From positions 124,001 to 188,000 of the forward strand of contig CAXBFG010000005.1 in the NCBI GenBank assembly GCA_963975155.1: a stretch of 64,000 nt of DNA, written 5' to 3'. The stretch comes from UBA5109 sp963975155 (GTDB lineage Bacteria > Pseudomonadota > Gammaproteobacteria > Pseudomonadales > Pseudohongiellaceae). A program made the position numbers and the translations under genes. Position 1 is the stretch's first letter. The number at the start of each line of letters is the position of its first letter. Shown here in pieces: positions 1 through 7,280 of this stretch. The notes beneath the pieces are model-generated. The model saw only the letters and a list, made by a program, of their open reading frames with translations. It had not been told where the DNA came from and did not search any database.

Positions 1-183
1 GAGTGGGAGGCAGATAGGGAGAAGGTTGCCCTTAATTTTTTTGAGCAAGGAGCTATGATATTTCAGCATGAAGAGTTTTCCGGAAGAGACACTTATGGGA
101 GGTATCGCGGCATTAAGTTGCAAGTCAAAACCAATGAGACAGCTTTTAGCAATTGTAATTATCAATACACAAATTATTTTTAA
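1..183 (+). CDS. C-terminal 60 residues of an unidentified protein (cut by window edge)
   Basis: Frame 1 is open from the first base to a TAA at 181-183, giving a 60-residue C-terminal fragment that begins EWEADREKVALNFF and ends NCNYQYTNYF. The start lies outside the window. I do not recognise the family. The fragment is mixed alpha/beta in character, with a charged start and an aromatic end, and has no membrane segment. It is followed by 190 bp without a gene before yajQ. An open frame this long at the edge could be chance, but its codon use is unremarkable and nothing contradicts it being coding. Confidence 0.5.
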   Translation, partial: EWEADREKVALNFFEQGAMIFQHEEFSGRDTYGRYRGIKLQVKTNETAFSNCNYQYTNYF

Positions 184-373
184 TATAATGTTGACAAAAT
201 TAATACTTTGAAAAGTTCAGTTCAGCCAATGACTATAGGGAAATTTTGATTTTTTGATGTAGATAAAGTGATTTTTCCCAGACATCCCATTATTAAGTTC
301 TGCTATCCTGTGAACTTGTACATGATTAAGATCTTGAGAGAATATTTATCATTAACTAAACAAGAGTAAAAAT

Positions 374-856
374 ATGCCTTCTTTTGATGTGGTTTCCGAA
401 GTAGATATGCACGAAATGAGTAATGCCGTCGATCAGGCGCAGCGTGAAATGACTAATCGTTTTGATTTTAAAGGTGTGGATGCCTCCTTCGAGTTAACAG
501 ATGCGGAGATCATTCTGAAAGCGGAAGTGGATTTCCAGACCCAGCAGATGCTGGAAATCCTTAAAAACAAAATGGCCAGCCGCAAGCTGGATCTGAAGGC
601 ACTTAAACTTGGTGAAGTAGAGATGTCCGGGCAACGAGCCATATTAAAAGCAACTATACAGCAAGGCATAGAGTCAGAAATTGCACGCAAAATTGTTAAA
701 CTGATCAAAGATCAGAAGATGAAAGTGCAGGTGGCCATACAGGGTGATAAGGTGCGGGTTACTGGCAAAAAACGCGATGATTTGCAGGATGTGATGGCTG
801 TGTTGAGAGAAGGTAATTGGGGCTTGCCTTTACAATTTAATAATTTCCGTGATTAA
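374..856 (+). CDS. yajQ: YajQ family nucleotide-binding protein (UPF0234)
   Basis: A 160-residue protein, the usual family length, opening MPSFDVVSEVDMHEM as YajQ proteins do. It has two ferredoxin-like halves: residues about 1-90, with the RFDFKGVDASFELTD segment, and about 95-160, with KLIKDQKMKVQVAIQGDKVRV and a final LREGNWGLPLQFNNFRD. Family members bind nucleotides, and a Xanthomonas homologue is reported as a cyclic-di-GMP receptor acting with a transcription factor. The protein is cytosolic. An AAGAG ribosome-binding stretch lies just upstream of the ATG. It appears to be transcribed alone, since 190 bp precede it and a repeat-bearing gap follows. The family call is secure; its ligand in this organism is not known from the sequence. 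Confidence 0.93.
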   Translation: MPSFDVVSEVDMHEMSNAVDQAQREMTNRFDFKGVDASFELTDAEIILKAEVDFQTQQMLEILKNKMASRKLDLKALKLGEVEMSGQRAILKATIQQGIESEIARKIVKLIKDQKMKVQVAIQGDKVRVTGKKRDDLQDVMAVLREGNWGLPLQFNNFRD

Positions 857-860
857 TGTA

Positions 861-991
861 ATGCCTGCTGTGTTCGCTTATGCATCGTTGGATCATTTTT
901 TTGAACCAGTCATTTAGCAAATCGCTAATGCCTACTGTGCTGGCTTATTCCTCGTTGCAGGGACTTTTTCGGCTGGTCATTTAGCAAATCG
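861..991. repeat. Imperfect tandem repeat, two 64-bp units at 67-bp spacing
   Basis: Units 861-924 and 928-991 start ATGCCTRCTGTG and end GTCATTTAGCAAATCG. By my count 48 of 64 positions match, and the last 16 are identical. The units follow the yajQ stop directly. A third, more decayed relative (CTACTGTGCTTGGCTT onward) lies at about 5566-5616, downstream of groEL. The rest of the gap to 1107 holds a CTTCGCTCGTTATGG motif that also recurs near 5670. No coding potential is seen. Confidence 0.65.
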
Positions 992-1107
992 TAAACTCCT
1001 GCTACAAAAAAATTGCTCCGCCTCGCCCAAGCTTCGCTCGTTATGGTGCTAAAAATAACCTGCTGAATTGCTTTTTGGTCTGGAAATGAAGTGATCGCAA
1101 CGAATAA

Positions 1108-1350
1108 TTATTTGCGCAGCAGAGTGTCCAGTTCATCGGCCAGATAGGACCAGTCGCCATCATTGCTTATAACTTCTTCAAGAAATGCGGACTGAGCTGC
1201 AGACCAGCAGGGAGCCTGATGTAATTTCATGGTTTCGGATAATGGTTTGTGCAATTCAATAAAGGACTGTATATCTGCATCCTGATTTGGAAGACCCAGT
1301 TGTTTAAACAAATCCTTTAAGGTGGGATTAACTTTATTCATAGAGTTCAA
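1108..1350 (-). CDS. DUF2789 family small protein
   Basis: An 80-residue cytosolic protein resembling DUF2789: an N-terminal segment PTLKDLFKQLGLPNQDADI, a middle HKPLSETMKLHQAPCWSAAQ segment, and an acidic C-terminus ending in LADELDTLLRK. The family is small, alpha-helical and common in gammaproteobacteria; no function is established. It lies 11 bp downstream of the zinc-ribbon gene on the same strand, so the two are probably cotranscribed. The start ATG also begins MNSMNK, so the fourth codon is an alternative start. Confidence 0.8.
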   Translation of the reverse strand: MNSMNKVNPTLKDLFKQLGLPNQDADIQSFIELHKPLSETMKLHQAPCWSAAQSAFLEEVISNDGDWSYLADELDTLLRK

Positions 1351-1361
1351 CTATCGATTGT

Positions 1362-1745
1362 TTAATCAATTAATCGTCTGATCATTTTCATAAAAAAATC
1401 CACTAAGGTTTCATGCTTATAGTCCGTAAATTCTCCGGCATCCATAAATACTCCGTGCTCATCACAGGTTTCGTACCGGATATGAGGCTGTTCAGGATCC
1501 TGTTTTACGGTCATTTTTTTATTGCAACGTGGGCAATTAATATCATCTATTTCATTGTAATATTTACCTGATTTCAGATTGCCTGAATCCAGAAATTCTG
1601 ACATCCAGTCTTTTTTTAGAATTTCGGCTTCGCCGCTATCAAACCAGATGCCCGAGCAATATTGACACTTGTCGATGGTGACTGTTCCTTCCAGTGTGAC
1701 TACCGAATGAGCTTTCATCTGGTTGTTACATTTTGGGCAAAGCAT
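1362..1745 (-). CDS. Double zinc-ribbon (zf-TFIIB type) protein
   Basis: A 127-residue protein with two zf-TFIIB-like modules. The first has CPKC at residues 3-6 and CQYCSGIWFDSGEAEIL near 27-43. The second has CPRC near 71-74 and CDEHGVFMDAGEF near 93-105, in which the last CxxC has become C-D-E-H. The conserved W/F-D-x-G-E after each ribbon is the family signature. Such proteins are cytosolic and presumed to bind zinc; their partners are unknown. An ATG preceded by TCCGGAGAG on the coding strand supports the start. It probably heads a two-gene unit with the DUF2789 gene. Confidence 0.8.
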   Translation of the reverse strand: MLCPKCNNQMKAHSVVTLEGTVTIDKCQYCSGIWFDSGEAEILKKDWMSEFLDSGNLKSGKYYNEIDDINCPRCNKKMTVKQDPEQPHIRYETCDEHGVFMDAGEFTDYKHETLVDFFMKMIRRLID

Positions 1746-1896
1746 AAAACTCTCCGGAAACTATAAACATTTGACTGATGGTTGAAAACAAAGCTTAGAT
1801 TTCAGTTACTAGAATAAAAGACTGCGATGGCTTTCTCAATACTTTTAGAACTGGGCGAGTTAGACTTGGGCCTGACTTGGTGGAGGAATGATAATC

Positions 1897-2643
1897 ATGT
1901 TTGAATGGATTTATATGCCAGATGCCTGGATGGCAATGGGAGCCCTGATAGCTCTGGAAGTGGTTCTGGGTATTGATAATATTGTATTTATTTCCATACT
2001 AGTGGCACGTTTGCCTGCTCAGCAAAGAAAAAGCGCACTACACCTGGGTATAGGTCTGGCCATGTTAAGTCGTCTGGTCCTCCTGTTTTCCATCGTTTGG
2101 GTCATGAGGCTGGTTGAACCCTTATTTACTGTGCTCGATAATGAAATATCGGGAAGAGATCTTATCCTTCTTATTGGCGGACTTTTTCTGCTGGCAAAAT
2201 CCACCCACGAAATTCATTCGAGTCTGGAACTGGAAGAGCAGGAAGAGAGTCCGCAAGGCAGTAAGAATCAGTATTTTCTGGTGCTTTTGCAGATAATGGT
2301 GCTGGATATCATATTTTCACTGGATTCAGTGATAACAGCTGTCGGGCTCGTGGATCACCTGTCTGTAATGGTTATTGCAATTTTAATTTCAGTGCTTGTG
2401 ATGCTGGTTTCGGTTAATTCAATAAATAGTTTTGTAGAACAAAACCCGACCATAAAAATGCTGGCGCTTTCTTTCCTGTTATTAATTGGTTTTACCTTAA
2501 TTGCAGAAGGCCTGGATGTGCATATACCTAAAGGCTATATATATTTTGCCATGGCATTTTCTGTTGGTGTCGAGTTTCTGAATCTCCGTATCAGAAAGAA
2601 AAAAGATACAACCAAAGTCAAACTGCTTAAAAAAACGCCCTAG
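1897..2643 (+). CDS. TerC family integral membrane protein
   Basis: An inner-membrane protein of 248 residues. An ATG also occurs at 1888, but the GGAGG at 1882-1886 sits one base from it and ten bases before 1897, so I choose 1897 (MFEWIYMPDAW). Seven or so hydrophobic helices alternate with short loops. Two conserved acidic motifs are visible: LEVVLGIDNIVFI early in the protein and LDIIFSLDSVITAVGL in the middle, which is the internal-repeat signature of TerC. TerC-type proteins are linked to metal (often manganese) export or to tellurite resistance. There are no ter genes around it, so this is the housekeeping short type. Confidence 0.88.
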   Translation: MFEWIYMPDAWMAMGALIALEVVLGIDNIVFISILVARLPAQQRKSALHLGIGLAMLSRLVLLFSIVWVMRLVEPLFTVLDNEISGRDLILLIGGLFLLAKSTHEIHSSLELEEQEESPQGSKNQYFLVLLQIMVLDIIFSLDSVITAVGLVDHLSVMVIAILISVLVMLVSVNSINSFVEQNPTIKMLALSFLLLIGFTLIAEGLDVHIPKGYIYFAMAFSVGVEFLNLRIRKKKDTTKVKLLKKTP

Positions 2644-2722
2644 GCATTTAATACCACAGAAGCTGAGTAATAAATCTGCACTTTATATTTAACAATTGAC
2701 CCCCATACAGTAGGTAGATCAA

Positions 2723-2745
2723 AGACAGAGTTTCTGATTCTGTCT
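2723..2745 (+). other. Small stem-loop upstream of fxsA
   Basis: AGACAGA (2723-2729) pairs with TCTGTCT (2739-2745) around a 9-base loop and is followed by CTTATTTTAATT. It lies 23 bases before the fxsA start. It could be a weak terminator for the TerC gene or a leader hairpin. The U-tract is interrupted, so neither role is certain. Confidence 0.3.
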
Positions 2746-2768
2746 CTTATTTTAATTCAGGGAACACC

Positions 2769-3266
2769 ATGCGTGGCGTACTGCTTTTATTTATTATCAT
2801 TCCGATAGCCGAAATGCTTCTCTTATTTGAGGTTGCGGATCATATTGGTGCCTGGAGTACACTGGGCCTGGTGGTGCTGACTGCCGTGATAGGTATCCAG
2901 ATTTTAAAACAACAGGGTCTTGCTACCTTTACTCGAGCCAATCAAAGGATGAGCAGTGGTGAGTTACCCGCTCAGGAAATGATCGAAGGCCTGTTTCTGG
3001 CTGTCGGCGGAGCTTTTCTCCTGACTCCGGGCTTTATTACCGATACCCTGGGTTTCATATTTTTGATCGGGCCGGCGCGGCGCTATATCGTACGGTCTCT
3101 GATCCGCTCCGGGAAACTGGCGATGTGGCAGGGCGGAGCCCGACAGCAGTTTTTTTACAGCCGCCATCAGTCAGGTGACCCTGATTCGCAGAGTGATATA
3201 TTCGAGGCGGAATTTAAACGTGAGGATTCTGCCGGCACGGATCAGGACAGGCTGGGGAAAGACTAG
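2769..3266 (+). CDS. fxsA: FxsA family membrane protein
   Basis: A 165-residue inner-membrane protein. An N-terminal hydrophobic helix (LLLFIIIPIAEMLLLFEVA) and a second (LGLVVLTAVIGIQIL) precede the family's cytosolic loop LKQQGLATFTRANQRM, then a glycine-rich hairpin (FLAVGGAFLLTPGFITDTLG) and a charged C-terminal tail of about 50 residues. E. coli FxsA overproduction relieves phage T7 exclusion by the F plasmid; its normal role is not known. It stands immediately upstream of groES, an arrangement also seen in other gammaproteobacteria, but a heat-shock promoter lies between them. A GGGA ribosome-binding site precedes the ATG. Confidence 0.88.
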   Translation: MRGVLLLFIIIPIAEMLLLFEVADHIGAWSTLGLVVLTAVIGIQILKQQGLATFTRANQRMSSGELPAQEMIEGLFLAVGGAFLLTPGFITDTLGFIFLIGPARRYIVRSLIRSGKLAMWQGGARQQFFYSRHQSGDPDSQSDIFEAEFKREDSAGTDQDRLGKD

Positions 3267-3297
3267 TCCGAAAACGAAAAAAAACGTTTTTCAGCCA

Positions 3298-3324
3298 TTG
3301 AAATTACACTATCTAACCCCATCT
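3298..3324 (+). promoter_or_regulatory. Sigma-32 (heat-shock) promoter of groES-groEL
   Basis: TTGAAA at 3298-3303 and CCCCATCT at 3317-3324 are separated by 13 bases, matching the sigma-32 consensus (CTTGAAA, spacer, CCCCATnT) almost perfectly. It lies about 140 bases before the groES ATG and 32 bases after the fxsA stop, which is where a groE heat-shock promoter is expected. Confidence 0.85.
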
Positions 3325-3462
3325 AGTGGGTTCAAATCTCTCTACTTTGAGTTTTATCCTCATAAGCAGTTGATTTGTAAGGATTTAGGGTCGGTTGGCT
3401 TTCATGTTAGCGGCCATTCAATGTAATTATTTAACACCAGATAGTTTTGGAGAGTACAAACT

Positions 3463-3777
3463 ATGAATATTCGTCCTTTACAAGACCGAGTTGTAGTACG
3501 ACGTCAGGAAGAAGAAATGACTACTGCAGGCGGCATTGTGTTGCCAGGTTCGGCAACTGAAAAACCTTCCCAGGGTGAAGTGATAGCTGTAGGCCCAGGT
3601 CGCATACTAGAAAATGGTAATGTACGCCCGGTTGACCTAAAAGTAGGCGATAAGGTTATTTTCGGTAAATATGCCAGCAACACTGTGAAACTCAACGATG
3701 AAGAATTACTCATCCTGAATGAAAGTGAAATTTTTGGTGTTGTAGAAGGTAAGGCTAAATCCAAGACCAAGAAATAG
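3463..3777 (+). CDS. groS: Co-chaperonin GroES (Cpn10)
   Basis: The cytosolic seven-subunit lid of the GroEL folding chamber. It begins MNIRPLQDRVVVRRQEEE. The mobile loop (TTAGGIVLPGSATEKPSQG, residues about 20-38) carries the GGIVLPG motif that contacts GroEL. The rest is the usual beta-barrel ending in ILNESEIFGVVE. It is 104 residues long rather than about 95-97; the excess is a lysine-rich tail (GKAKSKTKK) after the normal end. GGAGAG precedes the ATG. It is cotranscribed with groEL 86 bp downstream from the sigma-32 promoter at 3298-3324. Confidence 0.97.
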   Translation: MNIRPLQDRVVVRRQEEEMTTAGGIVLPGSATEKPSQGEVIAVGPGRILENGNVRPVDLKVGDKVIFGKYASNTVKLNDEELLILNESEIFGVVEGKAKSKTKK

Positions 3778-3863
3778 GTCTGGAGACAGGCCTCTGATGA
3801 AGGTCAGGAACGCAAGCCTCAACAAACTACTTACTAACAGATTGAAAAATAGGAACTAAGACA

Positions 3864-5501
3864 ATGGCTAAAGAAGTGTTATTTGGAGATAAGGCCCGCC
3901 AACGAATGTTAAAGGGCGTTAACCTGCTGGCAGATGCCGTAAAAGTGACTCTCGGACCTAAGGGTCGTAATGTGGTGCTGGATAAATCCTATGGTGCCCC
4001 GACTGTAACGAAAGACGGTGTGTCTGTCGCAAAAGAAATCGAGCTGAAAGACAAATTCGAAAATATGGGTGCACAGATGGTCAAAGAAGTTGCTTCACAA
4101 ACTTCTGATCTGGCTGGTGACGGTACAACTACTGCTACTGTGCTGGCTCAGGCCATTCTCAATGAAGGCTTGAAATCAGTTGCTGCCGGTATGAACCCGA
4201 TGGATCTGAAACGCGGTATTGATAAAGGTGTTGCTGCAGTTGTTGAAGCACTGGGTGGCATGTCTCAGCCTTGTACTGAAACCAAAGCCATCGCACAGGT
4301 AGGCAGCATATCTGCCAACTCTGATACGACTGTTGGTGCCATCATTGCAGAAGCCATGGAAAAAGTCGGTAAAGAAGGCGTTATTACCGTAGAAGATGGT
4401 TCCGGTCTGGAAAATGAACTGGATGTGGTTGAAGGTATGCAGTTTGACCGCGGTTATCTTTCTCCTTATTTTGTCAACAATCAGGACAACATGTCTGTTG
4501 AACTCGAAGATCCATTGATTCTTCTGGTTGAAAAGAAAGTTAGCAATATCCGTGAAATGCTGCCTTTATTAGAAGGTGTAGCAAAATCCGGTCGTCCGCT
4601 GCTGGTTATTGCCGAAGACGTTGAAGGCGAGGCACTGGCAACTCTGGTTGTTAATAACATGCGCGGCATCGTTAAAGTTGCTGCAGTGAAGGCTCCTGGA
4701 TTCGGTGATCGTCGTAAAGCCATGTTGGGTGATATCTCGATCCTGACTGGTGGAACTGTGATTGCAGAAGAAGTTGGCCTGAACCTTGAAGGTGCAACGG
4801 TTGATGACCTTGGTTCAGCTAAACGAGTCATTTTGACCAAAGACAATACAACGATTATTGATGGGGCAGGTCAGGCCAAAGAAATTCAGGCTCGAGTGGC
4901 CCAGATTCGTGCCCAGATCGAAGAAACTTCATCTGACTATGATCGTGAAAAACTTCAGGAACGTGTTGCCAAACTGGCCGGTGGTGTTGCCGTGATCAAA
5001 GTTGGTGCCGGAACTGAAATTGAAATGAAAGAGAAGAAAGCCCGTGTAGAAGATGCATTGCATGCGACACGCGCAGCTGTTGAAGAAGGTGTAGTACCTG
5101 GAGGTGGTGTTGCCCTGGTACGTGCCTTGCAGAAAATTATTGGCCTTAAAGGTGATAATGAAGACCAGAATGTTGGTTTGAGTATCCTGCAACGCGCCTT
5201 GACCATGCCTTTACGCCAGATCGCCGAAAACTCCGGTGATGACGGCGCAGTGGTACTGGATAAAGTCCGTTCGCTGAAAGGCAACAAAGGCTATAACGCA
5301 GCCACTGGTGAATACGGCGATATGCTGGAAATGGGTATTCTTGATCCAACTAAAGTAACTCGTTCAGCCTTACAGGCTGCCGGTTCTGTAGCTGGCCTGA
5401 TGATTACTACTGAAGCTATGATTGCTGAACTTCCTGAAGAGAAACCAGCTGCTCCGATGCCTGATATGGGTGGTATGGGTGGTATGGGCGGCATGATGTA
5501 A
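3864..5501 (+). CDS. groL: Chaperonin GroEL (Cpn60)
   Basis: The ATP-driven 14-subunit chaperonin, 545 residues, full length. The nucleotide-binding signatures LGPKGRNVVLDKSYG (residues about 30-45) and AGDGTTTATVLAQAI (about 85-99) are intact, as is the AAVEEGVVPGGGVALVRAL equatorial motif near 405. The protein ends in the typical Gly-Met tail (GGMGGMGGMM). The start has a good AGGAACTAAG ribosome-binding region. A strong rho-independent terminator follows 27 bases after the stop, so the operon is groES-groEL only. Confidence 0.98.
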   Translation: MAKEVLFGDKARQRMLKGVNLLADAVKVTLGPKGRNVVLDKSYGAPTVTKDGVSVAKEIELKDKFENMGAQMVKEVASQTSDLAGDGTTTATVLAQAILNEGLKSVAAGMNPMDLKRGIDKGVAAVVEALGGMSQPCTETKAIAQVGSISANSDTTVGAIIAEAMEKVGKEGVITVEDGSGLENELDVVEGMQFDRGYLSPYFVNNQDNMSVELEDPLILLVEKKVSNIREMLPLLEGVAKSGRPLLVIAEDVEGEALATLVVNNMRGIVKVAAVKAPGFGDRRKAMLGDISILTGGTVIAEEVGLNLEGATVDDLGSAKRVILTKDNTTIIDGAGQAKEIQARVAQIRAQIEETSSDYDREKLQERVAKLAGGVAVIKVGAGTEIEMKEKKARVEDALHATRAAVEEGVVPGGGVALVRALQKIIGLKGDNEDQNVGLSILQRALTMPLRQIAENSGDDGAVVLDKVRSLKGNKGYNAATGEYGDMLEMGILDPTKVTRSALQAAGSVAGLMITTEAMIAELPEEKPAAPMPDMGGMGGMGGMM

Positions 5502-5528
5502 TCAGTCGTTCTGGTAAGAAACTAAAAA

Positions 5529-5551
5529 CCCCGCCTGGTGCGGGGTTTTTT
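5529..5551 (+). terminator. Rho-independent terminator of groESL
   Basis: CCCCGC (5529-5534) pairs with GCGGGG (5540-5545) around a 5-base loop, followed at once by six T residues and preceded by five A residues. This is a textbook intrinsic terminator 27 bases after the groEL stop. Confidence 0.9.
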
Positions 5552-5860
5552 GTTTATGAAAGGAGCTACTGTGCTTGGCTTCTCTTCGTTAAAGTGAATT
5601 TTTATCGGATCACTTACTACTTAGGTAAGCTCACCTCAAAAAAATCACTTTTCCTCGATAAGACTTCGCTCGTTACGCTCCCGTGACTTTTTAGTGAGTC
5701 CATTTCAGAAATTGAATTTGTCTCGATTCAGCTGCGCTCGTGACAGTGCAATGATTTTCTTCAGAATGCGATATGGCCTGGATTAGGCTGCGTACATCAC
5801 CCACCGGTGACTTTTCTAAATTTTGACTGTGCCTTGATTAAGGGCGGGAGCTTATAAGGT
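5552..5860. repeat. Gene-free stretch with a decayed copy of the yajQ-side repeat
   Basis: No open frame of interest lies here. Positions about 5566-5616 resemble the units at 861-991 (CTACTGTGC, TGGCTT, CTCGTT, TTTTT, CGG, TCA in the same order). Further along, CTTCGCTCGTTACGCTCC (about 5672-5689) and CTGCGCTCGTGACAG (about 5730) echo the CTTCGCTCGTTATGG motif near 1032. I read it as degenerate intergenic repeat, not a gene. Confidence 0.45.
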
Positions 5861-6292
5861 CTACTGGGTATCCGAAGAATCAGCTTTGAATTCCTTGTGA
5901 ATGCCATTGAGCAAGGCATCGACAGTCTTTTGCAGGCTTAGGGGCAGGTTTCGGTAATTGTTAAGCAGTCGGAATTCATCAGCGGAAATTGAAAAATTCT
6001 GAGTCTTGCCAGACTCCAAATATTGGCCACCACCTTCTCGGACTTCCATTTGCACCGCTCGCATGGGAGTCTCACCATCAAGAAGCCATGCTCTTCTAAC
6101 GCCTAGTTTCAGGGCGATATCAGGAGCACGTGAGGAATTTGGAATCGCTTCACCATTCAGCCATTTACGGACTGCCTGACCAGAGACCTCAAACAAGCCA
6201 CCTAATTCTTGCAGCTGGGTTTCTTTATGCCCGGCTTCATTCAGGGCTTGCCTGAATCTTTTTGAAAATTCTCTTCGCGTTGAATTTGCCAC
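5861..6292 (-). CDS. XRE/cI-type helix-turn-helix repressor
   Basis: A 143-residue protein with a GTG start (VANSTRREFSKRFRQAL). Residues about 5-70 form an HTH_3 domain like phage repressors: QLQELGGLFEVSGQAVRKWL is the helix-turn-helix, followed by NSSRAPDIALKLGVRRAWLLDGE, the typical end of cI-like N-domains. The remaining 70 residues have no LexA/S24 peptidase motif, so it should not be self-cleaving. There are no phage genes nearby, so it is a stand-alone regulator. It is divergent from the unknown gene at 6527, and the shared 234-bp gap contains palindromes suited to it, which suggests autoregulation. Confidence 0.82.
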   Translation of the reverse strand: MANSTRREFSKRFRQALNEAGHKETQLQELGGLFEVSGQAVRKWLNGEAIPNSSRAPDIALKLGVRRAWLLDGETPMRAVQMEVREGGGQYLESGKTQNFSISADEFRLLNNYRNLPLSLQKTVDALLNGIHKEFKADSSDTQ

Positions 6293-6320
6293 AGTTCTGG
6301 AAAAATTTAGTTAACGGATA

Positions 6321-6338
6321 TGTAAATAATGGTTTACA
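6321..6338. promoter_or_regulatory. Inverted repeat near the HTH repressor start (possible operator)
   Basis: TGTAAA (6321-6326) and TTTACA (6333-6338) form a perfect 6-bp inverted repeat with a 6-base spacer, 29 bases upstream of the repressor's start codon on its strand. Its placement fits an operator or a structured leader. The half-site differs from the AACT/AGTT sites further upstream. Confidence 0.4.
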
Positions 6339-6345
6339 GATATAA

Positions 6346-6378
6346 AACTATCAGTTATTTTATTATAAACTTATAGTT
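6346..6378. promoter_or_regulatory. Pair of AACT-N3-AGTT operators flanking a -10 box
   Basis: Two palindromes of the same form, AACTATCAGTT at 6346-6356 and AACTTATAGTT at 6368-6378, lie 22 bp centre to centre (two helical turns). Between them on the minus strand is TATAAT (6362-6367), a perfect -10 hexamer for the repressor gene. This is the classic geometry of cooperative, cI-like autorepression. I infer that the adjacent HTH protein binds here and may also control the divergent gene at 6527. Confidence 0.55.
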
Positions 6379-6526
6379 CGTTAAGAGCTGTGTTTTTTGA
6401 ACCTGCTACAAGGAAGAATGGATTGTTAATGCCGCTGATTCATAAACAGGTCAGCACCAGAAATAAATAATTGCTTAATCAACAGATTATTTAGACAAGT
6501 TACAAAATGGAAGCTTTACAGTAAGG

Positions 6527-7258
6527 ATGCGCAAATTGTTAAGCAAAATACCACAGCTGGGCTGGGACCTTGATACATTAAAAACCGAGCCTCTGGATGG
6601 GGATGAGTTTTATGCATTGCCAGCCAAATTAAAGCAGGCGAACTTTTCAATTGTCTTGTTACGTTACTGGTTTGTTTATCACTTCCTGCTGGCTGAAAAT
6701 GCTAATTGTAAGTATTTAAAGATCGCTGAGTTTCCCGAGCATGAAGGGCGGCTACAGGGTTTTATCAATGCCAGAGTAAGAAAGGGTTTTCCTGAGGTCA
6801 GTTTTCTGGAATGGAAACTGCTGGCCAGCAATGATAATTTCACCAGAGGGCCCAGTGAAAGAATAAATACAGACAAAGAAAAGCAAAATCACGATACCGG
6901 AGAGCTAAAATCCTACGATGTCATTATAGTCTCCAGCCTGACCAAAAATGCATCAAGGTTTGAGCAGCAAATAAAGGTTTTACTCAAGATCTTAAAGCAA
7001 AATGCCATCCTGATCGGGGTCAGTAGCGGTCCTCGGAGCAAGCAAAAAAAATCATCCTTTACAGGAATTAAGGTCAGCCAGCTACGCAAAATTGCCCGGC
7101 AAAACGGTTTAGCCGTAGACTTCCTGAGTGGTGGTTATTTCATGCGCAGTAGTGGGCTTATCCCGGTCCGGCATAGCTTATGGTTCCGCCTTAATTTGTT
7201 GCTGGGAGCCCTGTTGCCGTGTTGGGCTGCCGAGATCTATTGGGTACTGAGAAAGTAA
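6527..7258 (+). CDS. Unknown protein, methyltransferase-like fold possible
   Basis: A 243-residue protein that I do not recognise. Residues about 1-110 are mixed and charged, with NTDKEKQNHDTGEL as a polar linker. Residues about 128-200 (YDVIIVSSLTKNASRFEQQIKVLLKIL, then NAILIGVSSGPRS and GLAVDFLSGGYFMR) have a strand-helix-strand pattern reminiscent of the second half of a class I methyltransferase, but no SAM-binding glycine motif is visible. The C-terminus (LNLLLGALLPCWAAEIYWVL) is hydrophobic enough to be a membrane anchor or buried helix. It is divergent from the cI-like repressor and converges on a DUF5916 gene 22 bp away. Confidence 0.55.
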   Translation: MRKLLSKIPQLGWDLDTLKTEPLDGDEFYALPAKLKQANFSIVLLRYWFVYHFLLAENANCKYLKIAEFPEHEGRLQGFINARVRKGFPEVSFLEWKLLASNDNFTRGPSERINTDKEKQNHDTGELKSYDVIIVSSLTKNASRFEQQIKVLLKILKQNAILIGVSSGPRSKQKKSSFTGIKVSQLRKIARQNGLAVDFLSGGYFMRSSGLIPVRHSLWFRLNLLLGALLPCWAAEIYWVLRK

Positions 7259-7280
7259 AAATCTTGCCTGTGCAGATATT

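Noticed and set aside
3175..3426. An 83-codon frame overlapping the end of fxsA and the groE promoter
   Set aside because: It runs through the sigma-32 promoter and leader and is out of frame with both neighbours; no family is recognised.
3325..3462. A riboswitch or thermosensor in the groES leader
   Set aside because: Only a short AACCC/GGGTT repeat overlapping the -10 region is visible; the sigma-32 promoter explains the regulation.
4481..4846. A 121-codon antisense frame in groEL
   Set aside because: It is a shadow of the high-bias groEL codons; there is no ribosome-binding site and no homologue I can name.
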